A DNA stretch of 19,853 nt from an uncultured Lachnospiraceae bacterium (GTDB taxonomy: Bacteria; Bacillota; Clostridia; Lachnospirales; Lachnospiraceae), in contig CAMWSA010000021.1 of NCBI GenBank assembly GCA_947176785.1, forward strand, positions 1 through 19,853, in the 5' to 3' direction. The translations under genes were made by a program, and so were the position numbers. The notes under the pieces were generated by a model, which did not search any database, was not told the DNA's origin, and was given only the letters and a program-made list of their open reading frames with translations. The number at the start of each line of letters is the position of its first letter. Position 1 is the stretch's first letter. Below, piece by piece: positions 1-6,510 of the stretch.

Positions 1-24
1 GACAAGCACAATATGGAGGGCAAA

Positions 25-138
25 CCTGAGAAAGAAGTGTGTTTGGCAAATTCCTCAGGCATCTTCCGGGCGCAAGTCGGTAAAAGCCCCTTATAGGGGC
101 AGTGCAAGCCACCGACTAAGTCGGTGGCCTTGACTTTC
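25..138 (+). repeat. Hairpin-rich dispersed repeat, copy 1
   Basis: This segment matches 13238-13350 over nearly its whole length, in the same orientation. It contains a CCTGAG/CTCAGG stem, the inner hairpin AGCCCCTTATAGGGGC and the stem GCCACCGAC-TAA-GTCGGTGGC. The last stem differs from copy 2 by paired changes (an A-T pair here is a G-C pair there), so folding may be conserved. It lies 3' of the lipoprotein gene ending at 143. The layout resembles the structured right end (omega-RNA-like) of IS200/IS605-type elements or a non-autonomous derivative, but no tnpA or tnpB is present, so that identity is inference. Confidence 0.65.
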
Positions 139-142
139 CAAG

Positions 143-2314
143 CTATAGTTCATGCAAGTATAGTTTCACTCGACTCTGTATCTTCTTAATGGTCTCCTCC
201 ATGGTAGCGTCGCCGGAGACATACATGCTGGCCTCGTCAATCACTATCTCCTGTATTGGATTGTCATTTCCACCCCAACTCTGAAATACGCCGGACTCTA
301 CCACATTGCGGATAACAGCATATTCTTCTTCCGTAAGTTCTCTCATATAAGGTGTTCGTACAGTCAGGTTAAACTCTTCAACGCGGTATTCTTCGGACAG
401 ATAAGAATTGTATAAATAATTCTCAAAGCTGTCCCTCCTGGCAGGGAAGCCCCAGTCAATCCGATCCTGAAGTTCTCTTGACAATAGGAATTCCAGGAAA
501 TCCCAGGCTCCTTCCTTGTTGGAGGATGCACTGTTCATGGCAAACACGTCATCCGGATACATCTCATTCTCTGCTCCATTCCACCCCGGTCTCCCTAACC
601 CATAGATCTGACCGTTCATGTACCTCGCCATAAGATAGTCATCGGTATCACGAAGCGCTACCGTATCCAACATATAGTCTGCTTCCTTCAAGGGCGGATA
701 GCCATTTTCCAGGGAGGTCTCTATCGTCTTCAGTTGAGCGCATTGCTCAAGCAGGGAAATAAATTCAGCGCTGTCAAAATAGCTTTCCCTGTTTTCATAA
801 TCGATGAAATGCTCCCCAAATTGTATCCCCATGCAATAGAGAAAAGCGCGATACCACCCCTGGGACATTGTTATTTGTCTTTCCGATGCCATCTCCAAAT
901 ACAGCCAGGGCGTCCATTCCTGAGGATCTATCTCCTGATTACTAATCATACAGTTCACATAAAAAGAAGGAATCACCAGAATATTTTGTCCCCTTGGACT
1001 GCCGGATTTCCGGACACAGCCCAGCAGCTCCTCTTCTTTGACCTTGTCACTGGTCTGATAGTAAGATGTCAGATCCTCAAATGCTCCTTTGTCCGCCAGA
1101 GTGTCCACATACATACTCGTCAACTCCATAATATCCGGGCCCTCACCCCGCATCAATTGCAATTCCAGTTCCCCCACAAGGTCGTTTTTGGAGAGGCTCG
1201 CCGGCCTTTTATAAGTGACCAGTTCCACCCGGTATTCCTTACTCTGCCGATTGTACAAGCGAACCAGTTCATCAATATGAGTACTGATATTGTAATCGTA
1301 TACCGTTCCCACTGTCACTGTCTGTTTTCCGGGATATTCCCGGCTGTCCTGAAAAGTCACTCTGGCCATGGTCAACAGTTCCTCATCCTTGCCCGGATGC
1401 TCCGCATGATCATAAAATAGCAGGTACAAGCCATCCTTCCCACAAAATACGCTGTCAAGTTCAATGCCTTCAAGCTGTATATAGTCCTCATCCCATTCCC
1501 ATAGCAGGCTGACATCCCCTGTCTCCGGCGCGTATTGCCAGAACCCCTGCTCCGTGCTTAAATAGATACCCTCATTATGTCCCCCAAACACTCCGCCAGG
1601 ACATATAGGGCAATGCAACAGGTTTGCTGAAGTGCCAATTTCTATAAACAGGAGTTCCTCTTGGGCAATGGAATATCCATAAACCCGATTCTCCCCGCCC
1701 GCTACGATCCCATCCAGCTTTTCTAATTGCGGAGTGTATATCCCCTCCAGCCTGCACTCCGAATCAAAGGCAAAAACGCTCCCTTCAGTGCCCCCGGCAT
1801 ACAAATAGACTCTGCCATCCGCTGTTGCCAGTCCGCCAATCAACTTTTCCCCCATATCTTGAAGTTCTTCGGCCGTATATTCTCCATGGCGCAGCAACGC
1901 TCCGTCCCCATCATATGCTTCCAGAAAAAAAGCAGCTTCCGCCCGGCTTTTGCCGAACAGAAAATATTCCCCATCCTGTCCCATAATCAGAGCTATCGGG
2001 GTGGCCTCGCCGTCCCGTATATGAATCTGCGGCTGATATCCCTCGTAAATTCCGCTTTGAATTATGCGGCATTGGACAAACTTCTTCTCGGAATTATATG
2101 TCTTGTTGACAAAATACAGAGAACCGCCATTCATGGCATAGTGATCCACATTAGTTATGGCTACCGGCAATACCATCTCATAGACCTCTGCCACTGCCAC
2201 AGGATGGCTCTCTGCCTCTGTCGGAAAAACCTCCGGATTATCCCGGAGGCCGCAGGCAGATAATGTCAATAGGGTTAATATGATGGCAAGATATGCCCCT
2301 TTCCTGATATTCAT
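143..2314 (-). CDS. Lipoprotein with propeller-like N-terminus and family-1 solute-binding domain
   Basis: This encodes a 723-aa exported lipoprotein. A signal peptide ends in the lipobox LSAC with the lipidated Cys at 21. Residues about 40-325 are rich in short beta-strand motifs (ADGRVYLYAGG, GKDGLYLLF) that suggest a propeller-like fold. From about 330 a SBP_bac_1-like domain follows: an opening strand (KQTVTVGTVYD), LVRLYNRQSKEYRVELV, then GEGPDIMEL, NSASSNKEGAWDFLEFLLS, and a C-terminal KIQSRVKLYL that is echoed in the other two SBPs here. It starts 6 bases after the stop of the upstream Cys-rich gene, with AAAGG before the ATG, so the two form an operon from the promoter at 2748-2776. 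No permease or ATPase gene is adjacent, so sensing or surface binding is as likely as import. The ligand is unknown. Confidence 0.85.
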   Translation of the reverse strand: MNIRKGAYLAIILTLLTLSACGLRDNPEVFPTEAESHPVAVAEVYEMVLPVAITNVDHYAMNGGSLYFVNKTYNSEKKFVQCRIIQSGIYEGYQPQIHIRDGEATPIALIMGQDGEYFLFGKSRAEAAFFLEAYDGDGALLRHGEYTAEELQDMGEKLIGGLATADGRVYLYAGGTEGSVFAFDSECRLEGIYTPQLEKLDGIVAGGENRVYGYSIAQEELLFIEIGTSANLLHCPICPGGVFGGHNEGIYLSTEQGFWQYAPETGDVSLLWEWDEDYIQLEGIELDSVFCGKDGLYLLFYDHAEHPGKDEELLTMARVTFQDSREYPGKQTVTVGTVYDYNISTHIDELVRLYNRQSKEYRVELVTYKRPASLSKNDLVGELELQLMRGEGPDIMELTSMYVDTLADKGAFEDLTSYYQTSDKVKEEELLGCVRKSGSPRGQNILVIPSFYVNCMISNQEIDPQEWTPWLYLEMASERQITMSQGWYRAFLYCMGIQFGEHFIDYENRESYFDSAEFISLLEQCAQLKTIETSLENGYPPLKEADYMLDTVALRDTDDYLMARYMNGQIYGLGRPGWNGAENEMYPDDVFAMNSASSNKEGAWDFLEFLLSRELQDRIDWGFPARRDSFENYLYNSYLSEEYRVEEFNLTVRTPYMRELTEEEYAVIRNVVESGVFQSWGGNDNPIQEIVIDEASMYVSGDATMEETIKKIQSRVKLYLHEL

Positions 2315-2320
2315 AATCCT

Positions 2321-2638
2321 TTACCCTATCAGATGTTTGGGAACATCCCGATCCGTTTTAATAGGGGCTTTACTATAATCTCCACAGTCCCTGCAATCCG
2401 TTACCCGGTAGACTGTGGTAACTGTCGTATGAACCTCACAATTAAGCCCCTTATGTGCAGCTTCCGTACATTTTGACACCTCACAAGCTGTTTCCGTAGT
2501 AGTATAAACACTTACGTTCCCACCACAACCGGGACAAACTGCATATCTCGCCTCCAACGCCATCGCCGGAGTTGTACTCTGTAGTCCAATCACCATACAC
2601 ACTGCCACTGCCAGTACAATTCTTCTTATTCTCTTCAT
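2321..2638 (-). CDS. Small exported Cys-rich protein with possible zinc-ribbon
   Basis: This encodes 105 aa. Residues 1-27 form a signal peptide (basic start, hydrophobic core, likely AMA cleavage). The mature part has two CxxC knuckles, CPGC at 35-38 and CRDC at 82-85. Between them are Cys52, Cys57 and Cys67 plus His62 and His70, so it could bind zinc or form disulfides outside the membrane. The ATG is preceded by TAAGGAGGTAAC, a near-ideal ribosome binding site, which fixes the start. It is the first gene of a two-gene minus-strand operon with the 723-aa lipoprotein, in the slot occupied by SH3 proteins in the other two modules. I do not recognise a named family. Confidence 0.75.
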   Translation of the reverse strand: MKRIRRIVLAVAVCMVIGLQSTTPAMALEARYAVCPGCGGNVSVYTTTETACEVSKCTEAAHKGLNCEVHTTVTTVYRVTDCRDCGDYSKAPIKTDRDVPKHLIG

Positions 2639-2747
2639 GTTACCTCCTTAATGATTCGCATAAATTAACTCTTCGCTCCATACTTGCCGATAATGCAGTT
2701 CAACGGAATCACCTCTTTGCTTTTATGTTTATGCTTCCTGCTTAATT

Positions 2748-2776
2748 ATTTTAAAATATTTTATAGTATATGTCAA
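2748..2776 (-). promoter_or_regulatory. Consensus promoter of the minus-strand operon
   Basis: Read on the minus strand, TTGACA (2776-2771), a 17-base spacer and TAAAAT (2753-2748) make a near-consensus sigma-A promoter. It would give a leader of about 100 bases before the ATG at 2638. Confidence 0.7.
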
Positions 2777-2877
2777 TACACTCATATTAGGAGTGAGTAG
2801 TTATGTATGAAATAGGTAGTATTAAAGTGTTTTTAACACCAGATATTATCAAAGTAAACTGTATTTTTTATGATATA

Positions 2878-2951
2878 GGGATGTACTACAGTTTATTAAT
2901 AGTTAGAGAACGGGTAAAAACGTGTCCTGCGAGCAGCTTGGATGGTGGTGA
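2878..2951 (+). pseudogene. Relic of the N-terminus of a second peptide-type regulator
   Basis: The DNA aligns with bases 6526-6597 of the intact regulator gene. Both start GGGATGTA-TACAG and both end with the identical stretch GAGCAGCTTGGATGG. A 4-base gap shifts the frame. One frame reads GMYYS, and another reads RTGKNVSCEQLGWW and then stops, matching GMYYS and RTGKNVTLEQLGWG in the intact protein. Similarity ends by about 2951, and the inverted repeat at 2978 follows almost at once. The simplest reading is a duplicated regulator locus that lost most of its regulator gene. A 78-codon open frame from 2803 runs through here but mixes both frames and enters the inverted repeat, so I do not call it a gene. 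Confidence 0.7.
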
Positions 2952-2977
2952 TGCCATGGATGGACACAGCGGGAATA

Positions 2978-3029
2978 GCAAGTGCCGGAGTTGTCTGGTT
3001 GAGCAGATTTTGACAACTTTGGCACTTGC
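2978..3029. promoter_or_regulatory. Long inverted repeat, copy 1 (putative operator)
   Basis: The 18-base arms 2978-2995 and 3012-3029 begin and end GCAAGTGCC / GGCACTTGC and carry GTTGTC / GACAAC inside. Only two pairs are non-Watson-Crick, and both would be G-U in RNA. The 16-base centre shares CAGATTTT with the copy at 8645-8701. The right arm contains the -35 element of the SH3 gene promoter. As the repeat lies at a promoter rather than after a gene and has no T-tract, a regulator binding site is favoured over a terminator. Confidence 0.7.
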
Positions 3030-3054
3030 ACGGTTATGAAATAAAGAATACAAT
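3026..3054 (+). promoter_or_regulatory. Promoter of module 2 (SH3 and lipoprotein genes)
   Basis: TTGCAC at 3026-3031, 17 bases, then TACAAT at 3049-3054. The -35 hexamer starts within the outer end of the inverted repeat arm, the same geometry as the promoter at 8698-8726. Transcription would start near 3061. Confidence 0.6.
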
Positions 3055-3068
3055 GACAGTGTAATAAA

Positions 3069-3084
3069 TTTGATGCGCATCAAA
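3069..3084. promoter_or_regulatory. Perfect 16-base palindrome near the transcription start
   Basis: TTTGATGCGCATCAAA is a perfect palindrome with no loop, just downstream of the predicted start near 3061. It could be an operator for a dimeric protein. I see no counterpart at the module 3 promoter. Confidence 0.4.
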
Positions 3085-3153
3085 CACAAAAAGATTCACT
3101 ATCATCGTATGATGGCTATTGGTTTTAATAAAGAGAAAGAGAGGAAAAACATT

Positions 3154-3468
3154 ATGTTAAAAAAAAACAAAAATAAGCGTTTAGTTAATGCGTTTGCGTT
3201 TGTTGTGGCGGCTGCAATTTTGGCGGTACCATTGGCAGCATATGCTGACTTTACACAACTTGCTGTCATTAATGGCGATGGGGTTCGCCTGAGAAAAACC
3301 CCAAAGAATGGGACTATATTAGAATTAATGTATAGAGGTGAATACATAACGATAGATAACGACGTTGTGGATCATGACCATTCGGCATGGATTTATGTAA
3401 GAAGAGAAAAGACAGGTACAAAAGGCTGGATGGAAGACTCCTATTATATACATGATTGGCAGCCATAA
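3154..3468 (+). CDS. Small exported bacterial SH3-domain protein (module 2)
   Basis: From the ATG at 3154 this encodes 104 aa. That start is preferred over the upstream in-frame ATG at 3070 because GAGAGG lies 8 bases before it and a proper signal peptide follows (basic NKNKR, hydrophobic core, AAYA cleavage near residue 30). The mature part is one SH3_3-like domain: INGDGVRLRKTPKNGTIL, YRGEYITI, WIYVRREKTGTKGWMEDSYY. Bacterial SH3 domains of this type usually bind cell-wall peptides or other surface partners. It is first in a plus-strand unit with the lipoprotein genes at 3563 and 4724, behind the inverted-repeat promoter. It parallels the SH3 gene at 9037, which has the same position in its module. 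Confidence 0.8.
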   Translation: MLKKNKNKRLVNAFAFVVAAAILAVPLAAYADFTQLAVINGDGVRLRKTPKNGTILELMYRGEYITIDNDVVDHDHSAWIYVRREKTGTKGWMEDSYYIHDWQP

Positions 3469-3489
3469 AATCCCAGGACAAAAAATCAT

Positions 3490-3512
3490 AATCCCCAGCG
3501 TAGCTGGGGATT
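3490..3512 (+). terminator. Intergenic hairpin after the SH3 gene
   Basis: AATCCCCAGC-GTA-GCTGGGGATT is a perfect 10-base stem 22 bases after the SH3 stop. No T-tract follows on the plus strand, so it more likely tunes mRNA stability or gives partial termination between the SH3 gene and the lipoprotein genes. Confidence 0.45.
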
Positions 3513-3562
3513 AGCCTCAACATATTCGAACTAACACCATTTTTTATTGGAGTGAGGTAAAA

Positions 3563-4657
3563 ATGTGTAGAACCCCCTTATTATCTTATGAAAAAGCGCT
3601 TCTGTTACTAATTTTTATCATAATCGCTTTATCTGGATGCGGGCAAAGTGACAATTATTTCACGGAGACTGTCAATACGAACTCAATGGAAGTGGAATTC
3701 ACAGAGCAAAAGGACGATGAAAATGTTATAAACATCCCGCAGGTGGAAGACGGTGAAACAAATGAACAACCCGAAAATTTGCCCCAACCGTTAGACGTTC
3801 CCGTGAATACCAGAGAAGAAGATATTCATTATCGCAGCGAGGATGATATTGATCCTCTGAGAGCTATGCGCCGCTGTAAATCTGACGGAGAAAATGTATA
3901 TCTTGTCTATGGCGAGCCGGATTTATATGTCATGCCACTTGGAGCCGATACGCATAACCAAATGAATATTGATAATCCGGAAGGGCTGGATGTCTGCAAC
4001 ATTGCCATGGATACTTATGGGAGGATTCACCTGCTTATGGCAGATTCCAATGGTGAGAAGAGTTTGATTTGGCGTCTTGATGAAAATCATGAAATTGACA
4101 AAGTAATTGATATTTCTGCTTGTCTGGAGGTAAAACAGATGCCGGGATGGTTTCTGATTGATAAGGACGGCACATATTATTTACAGTGGACTATAAACAG
4201 AGATGGGGTAATCATTGACAGTGAAGGGGAACTGAGACATAGATTTACACCGAAATCACTGGGAACCGGGTGGATATATCAAGCAGCAGTGGGAAAGGAC
4301 GGTCAGATTTATTTACTTCACAGTGAACAGGGTGATAAAATAAATATTGATAGACTTGATGCGGTAAACGGTTCAATCATAAAAGAGGACTCGCCTCTTT
4401 ATTTTCCGGGTGATGAAGTCTTTTCTGCAATGGCCTGCGGTACAGATACGAATCTTTTGGTTTTTAGCCCATATAGCGGGGCATGGGCTTATGATCAGGA
4501 AAATGGGGTCATGGAAAATCGCGTACTCATATCGGATATTGATTTTGGCAGTGATACGGAATTCTGGCCTCTTGCATTCTTAGCTGACGGGCGTCTGCTT
4601 CTGTTGGGGAAAACAGGAAACGATAACTGCCTTAAATACATATCGGTAGGCAAATAA
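3563..4657 (+). CDS. Lipoprotein corresponding to the propeller half of the fused proteins
   Basis: This encodes 364 aa with a hydrophobic leader ending in lipobox LSGC (Cys26). After an acidic linker (about 27-90) come repeated short motifs such as DGENVYLVYG, DTYGRIHLLM, DKDGTYYLQW, GKDGQIYLLH and ADGRLLLLGK. These are spaced like blades of a beta-propeller. The protein stops where the SBP domain begins in the 723-aa and 730-aa lipoproteins. The next gene, 66 bases on, supplies that SBP part as a separate lipoprotein, so the two probably work as a pair on the outer face of the membrane. GTGAGG precedes the ATG by 7 bases. Propeller is my reading of the motif pattern; the ligand is unknown. 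Confidence 0.75.
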   Translation: MCRTPLLSYEKALLLLIFIIIALSGCGQSDNYFTETVNTNSMEVEFTEQKDDENVINIPQVEDGETNEQPENLPQPLDVPVNTREEDIHYRSEDDIDPLRAMRRCKSDGENVYLVYGEPDLYVMPLGADTHNQMNIDNPEGLDVCNIAMDTYGRIHLLMADSNGEKSLIWRLDENHEIDKVIDISACLEVKQMPGWFLIDKDGTYYLQWTINRDGVIIDSEGELRHRFTPKSLGTGWIYQAAVGKDGQIYLLHSEQGDKINIDRLDAVNGSIIKEDSPLYFPGDEVFSAMACGTDTNLLVFSPYSGAWAYDQENGVMENRVLISDIDFGSDTEFWPLAFLADGRLLLLGKTGNDNCLKYISVGK

Positions 4658-4723
4658 GGATACAGGGAAAGTACAGAGGTCTGTATACTTGTAATTTATA
4701 ATCGGAAGTTAAGGGAGAGTGGG

Positions 4724-6028
4724 ATGAAAAAGTATATCTTATGGATTCTGCTGACAGGGTGCTTTTTGGTTGCCGGATGCAGTGCAAAGCCCCCTGAGGA
4801 AACGGTGACAGAAACAAAGACCCTGACCCTGGCCTCCTTTGGAGAGTCAAAATTGACCCAATGGGTAAATCTGTATAATGAGAACCACTCGGATGTTAAA
4901 ATTGAGATTGTCAATTATCTGGACAATTACCCGGATCCGCATGAAGCCCTGGGCCAAATAAAAATTGAAATCACTGCCGGAAAAGGGCCGGATATGATTA
5001 ATTTCGGCGGACAATATTCGCCCCTTGATGCTTCCGGCGGAATGCTGGCTGATTTATACCCCATAATGCAAAAGGATGAGGCGTTCGATAAACAGGATTT
5101 TTACTATAATATTCTGGAAGCTTTTGAAGTGGGCGACAGTCTGTATGTGCTTGTGCCCAGCTTTACGATAGACACCTATGCCACGGTCAATGATAAGCTG
5201 GCGGATCTGGAAAGGATGAATATTAAGCAGTTAGCAGATACATACAATATGCTGGAGGACGGAAGCGTTCTTTTTCCCGGGGAAACGAAAAAGGCTGTTT
5301 TCGGAATGATTTGCTATGGGAGCCTGGAAAACTACATTGACTGGGGTGAGGGCACATGCAGTTTTAACAGTGACAGCTTCAAATATATATTACATTTTGC
5401 CAATCAGTTTCCGCCGTATCTGAACATATCGGAGGATTATTCGGCAAAGGATATATTTACCGGGGGACATGCCCTATTGTATCCGGTTTCCATTGATGAT
5501 GTTTATGGGACAACCGGCATAAGAATGCTTTATGGGAAAACACCGAACTATATTGGTTATCCGTTTGATACAGGGTGTGGAACCATGGCGGATATTGCTG
5601 ACCTTGCTGTAGGAATCAGTGCCGTCAGCAAAAATAAAGAGGAATCCTGGGAGTTCCTAAAAAGCCTGCTTGACAATGAATTTCAAGATGGCATCAAAAA
5701 TGGATTGCCTCTTAGAGTCAGTTCGTTAGAACATAAATTAGCAGATGCAATGAGAGAGGAATATGATGCAAATGGCGAAAAAGTGGCGAGAGGGGTTCTG
5801 CGTTTTGAAGGGGAAGATCCTGTAAATATTTATGAGATAACTACTGAAGATGCCGACACTTTGAAATCCATCATACGTAAAATAGAGCATAATGCAACGG
5901 TTGACTATAACCTGTATAACATTCTGCTGGAAGAAGTAGATTACCTGTTTAATGATGACCGAAATGAAGATGATGTTGCGAATATCATCCAAAATAGGGC
6001 GAGTGTATACATAAATGAGAACAAATAG
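4724..6028 (+). CDS. Family-1 extracellular solute-binding lipoprotein
   Basis: This encodes 434 aa with lipobox LVAGC (Cys19). The SBP_bac_1-like fold is visible from the first strand (TKTLTLASFGESK), WVNLYNENHSDVKIEIVNY, GKGPDMINFGG, YIDWGEGTCSFNSDSFKYIL and NKEESWEFLKSLLDNEFQ. The C-terminus VANIIQNRASVYI matches VAKIIQSRINIYL of the 730-aa protein. YIDWGEGTCSF likewise matches FIDWDAGKCDF there, so the two are paralogues. Unlike the other two SBPs it carries no N-terminal propeller; the preceding gene encodes it. GGGAGAG lies before the ATG. No transporter permease is nearby. Confidence 0.85.
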   Translation: MKKYILWILLTGCFLVAGCSAKPPEETVTETKTLTLASFGESKLTQWVNLYNENHSDVKIEIVNYLDNYPDPHEALGQIKIEITAGKGPDMINFGGQYSPLDASGGMLADLYPIMQKDEAFDKQDFYYNILEAFEVGDSLYVLVPSFTIDTYATVNDKLADLERMNIKQLADTYNMLEDGSVLFPGETKKAVFGMICYGSLENYIDWGEGTCSFNSDSFKYILHFANQFPPYLNISEDYSAKDIFTGGHALLYPVSIDDVYGTTGIRMLYGKTPNYIGYPFDTGCGTMADIADLAVGISAVSKNKEESWEFLKSLLDNEFQDGIKNGLPLRVSSLEHKLADAMREEYDANGEKVARGVLRFEGEDPVNIYEITTEDADTLKSIIRKIEHNATVDYNLYNILLEEVDYLFNDDRNEDDVANIIQNRASVYINENK

Positions 6029-6046
6029 AAGGCCCCATAAAAAGAG

Positions 6047-6091
6047 AGTGTGTAAAAATGAACGGTTGCACACAGTACATTTTTACACACT
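6047..6091. repeat. 14-base inverted repeat after the SBP gene
   Basis: AGTGTGTAAAAATG at 6047-6060 is mirrored exactly by CATTTTTACACACT at 6078-6091 across a 17-base centre. It lies 18 bases after the SBP stop, so it may act as a terminator, although no T-tract follows the stem. The sequence also resembles terminal repeats of some IS256-like elements, but no transposase is present. Confidence 0.5.
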
Positions 6092-6114
6092 ACGGTGGCT
6101 TAATACCATTTAGT

Positions 6115-6273
6115 TCAGTCTATTCCATCAAATAGCTGTTCAAAACTAATCTGAATACCAGGAGACATATACAGTTTCAATTTTTCCTGGTTTTCTTCCC
6201 TAACCATTGAGAGTAGCTTATATTCCTCCTCGTCAATCGAACGTTCATCAGGAGATAACACATAAATTTCCAC
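6115..6273 (-). pseudogene. Small gene or relic, possibly from an Sfp-type phosphopantetheinyl transferase
   Basis: A 52-aa minus-strand frame starts at a GTG (6273) with GGAG 7 bases upstream. Its first part, VEIYVLSPDERSIDEEEYKL followed by LSMVREENQEKLKLY, resembles the start of Sfp-family phosphopantetheinyl transferases (E-I-Y opening, then a helix with EE-Q-K). The full family is over 200 aa, and the catalytic motifs are absent, so it would be non-functional. The ending SFEQLF could be the remains of the family's C-terminus after an internal deletion. The similarity is from memory and weak. The rest of 6274-6510 shows only the regulator promoter and a CCTGTC/GACAGG stem. Confidence 0.35.
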
Positions 6274-6457
6274 TTGTTATCTCCGCCAGTCAAAAAGCCA
6301 GTATTCGGCAACATTCACCTTTTTATATATTTTCATTTTCTCATTCCTGTCATATTCCCCGGTGGAGTCCGACAGGACCTACATAATCATTTTAAGTATT
6401 TTCGGGAAATTAGTGGATCTCCGGTTTTTTTCAAGTCTTCTTTTTTCTGGTCGTATT

Positions 6458-6466
6458 TGCTATAAT
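6458..6466 (+). promoter_or_regulatory. Extended -10 promoter of the regulator gene
   Basis: TGC-TATAAT is an extended -10 element with no good -35 upstream, about 45 bases before the regulator ATG. No long inverted repeat like those at 2978 and 8645 lies here, so the regulator may be expressed independently of its putative targets. Confidence 0.5.
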
Positions 6467-6510
6467 CTTCTCAGGGGCACTGCGACAGTCAGTGTGGAGG
6501 CAGAGGCAGG

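Noticed and set aside
734..1420. Plus-strand open frame of 228 codons inside the 723-aa lipoprotein gene
   Set aside because: It is antisense to a clear lipoprotein gene, has no recognisable domain or good ribosome binding site, and has the composition expected of a mirror frame.
2803..3039. 78-codon frame preceded by TAGGAG
   Set aside because: It crosses the frameshift in the regulator relic and runs into the inverted repeat operator, so it is a chance frame.
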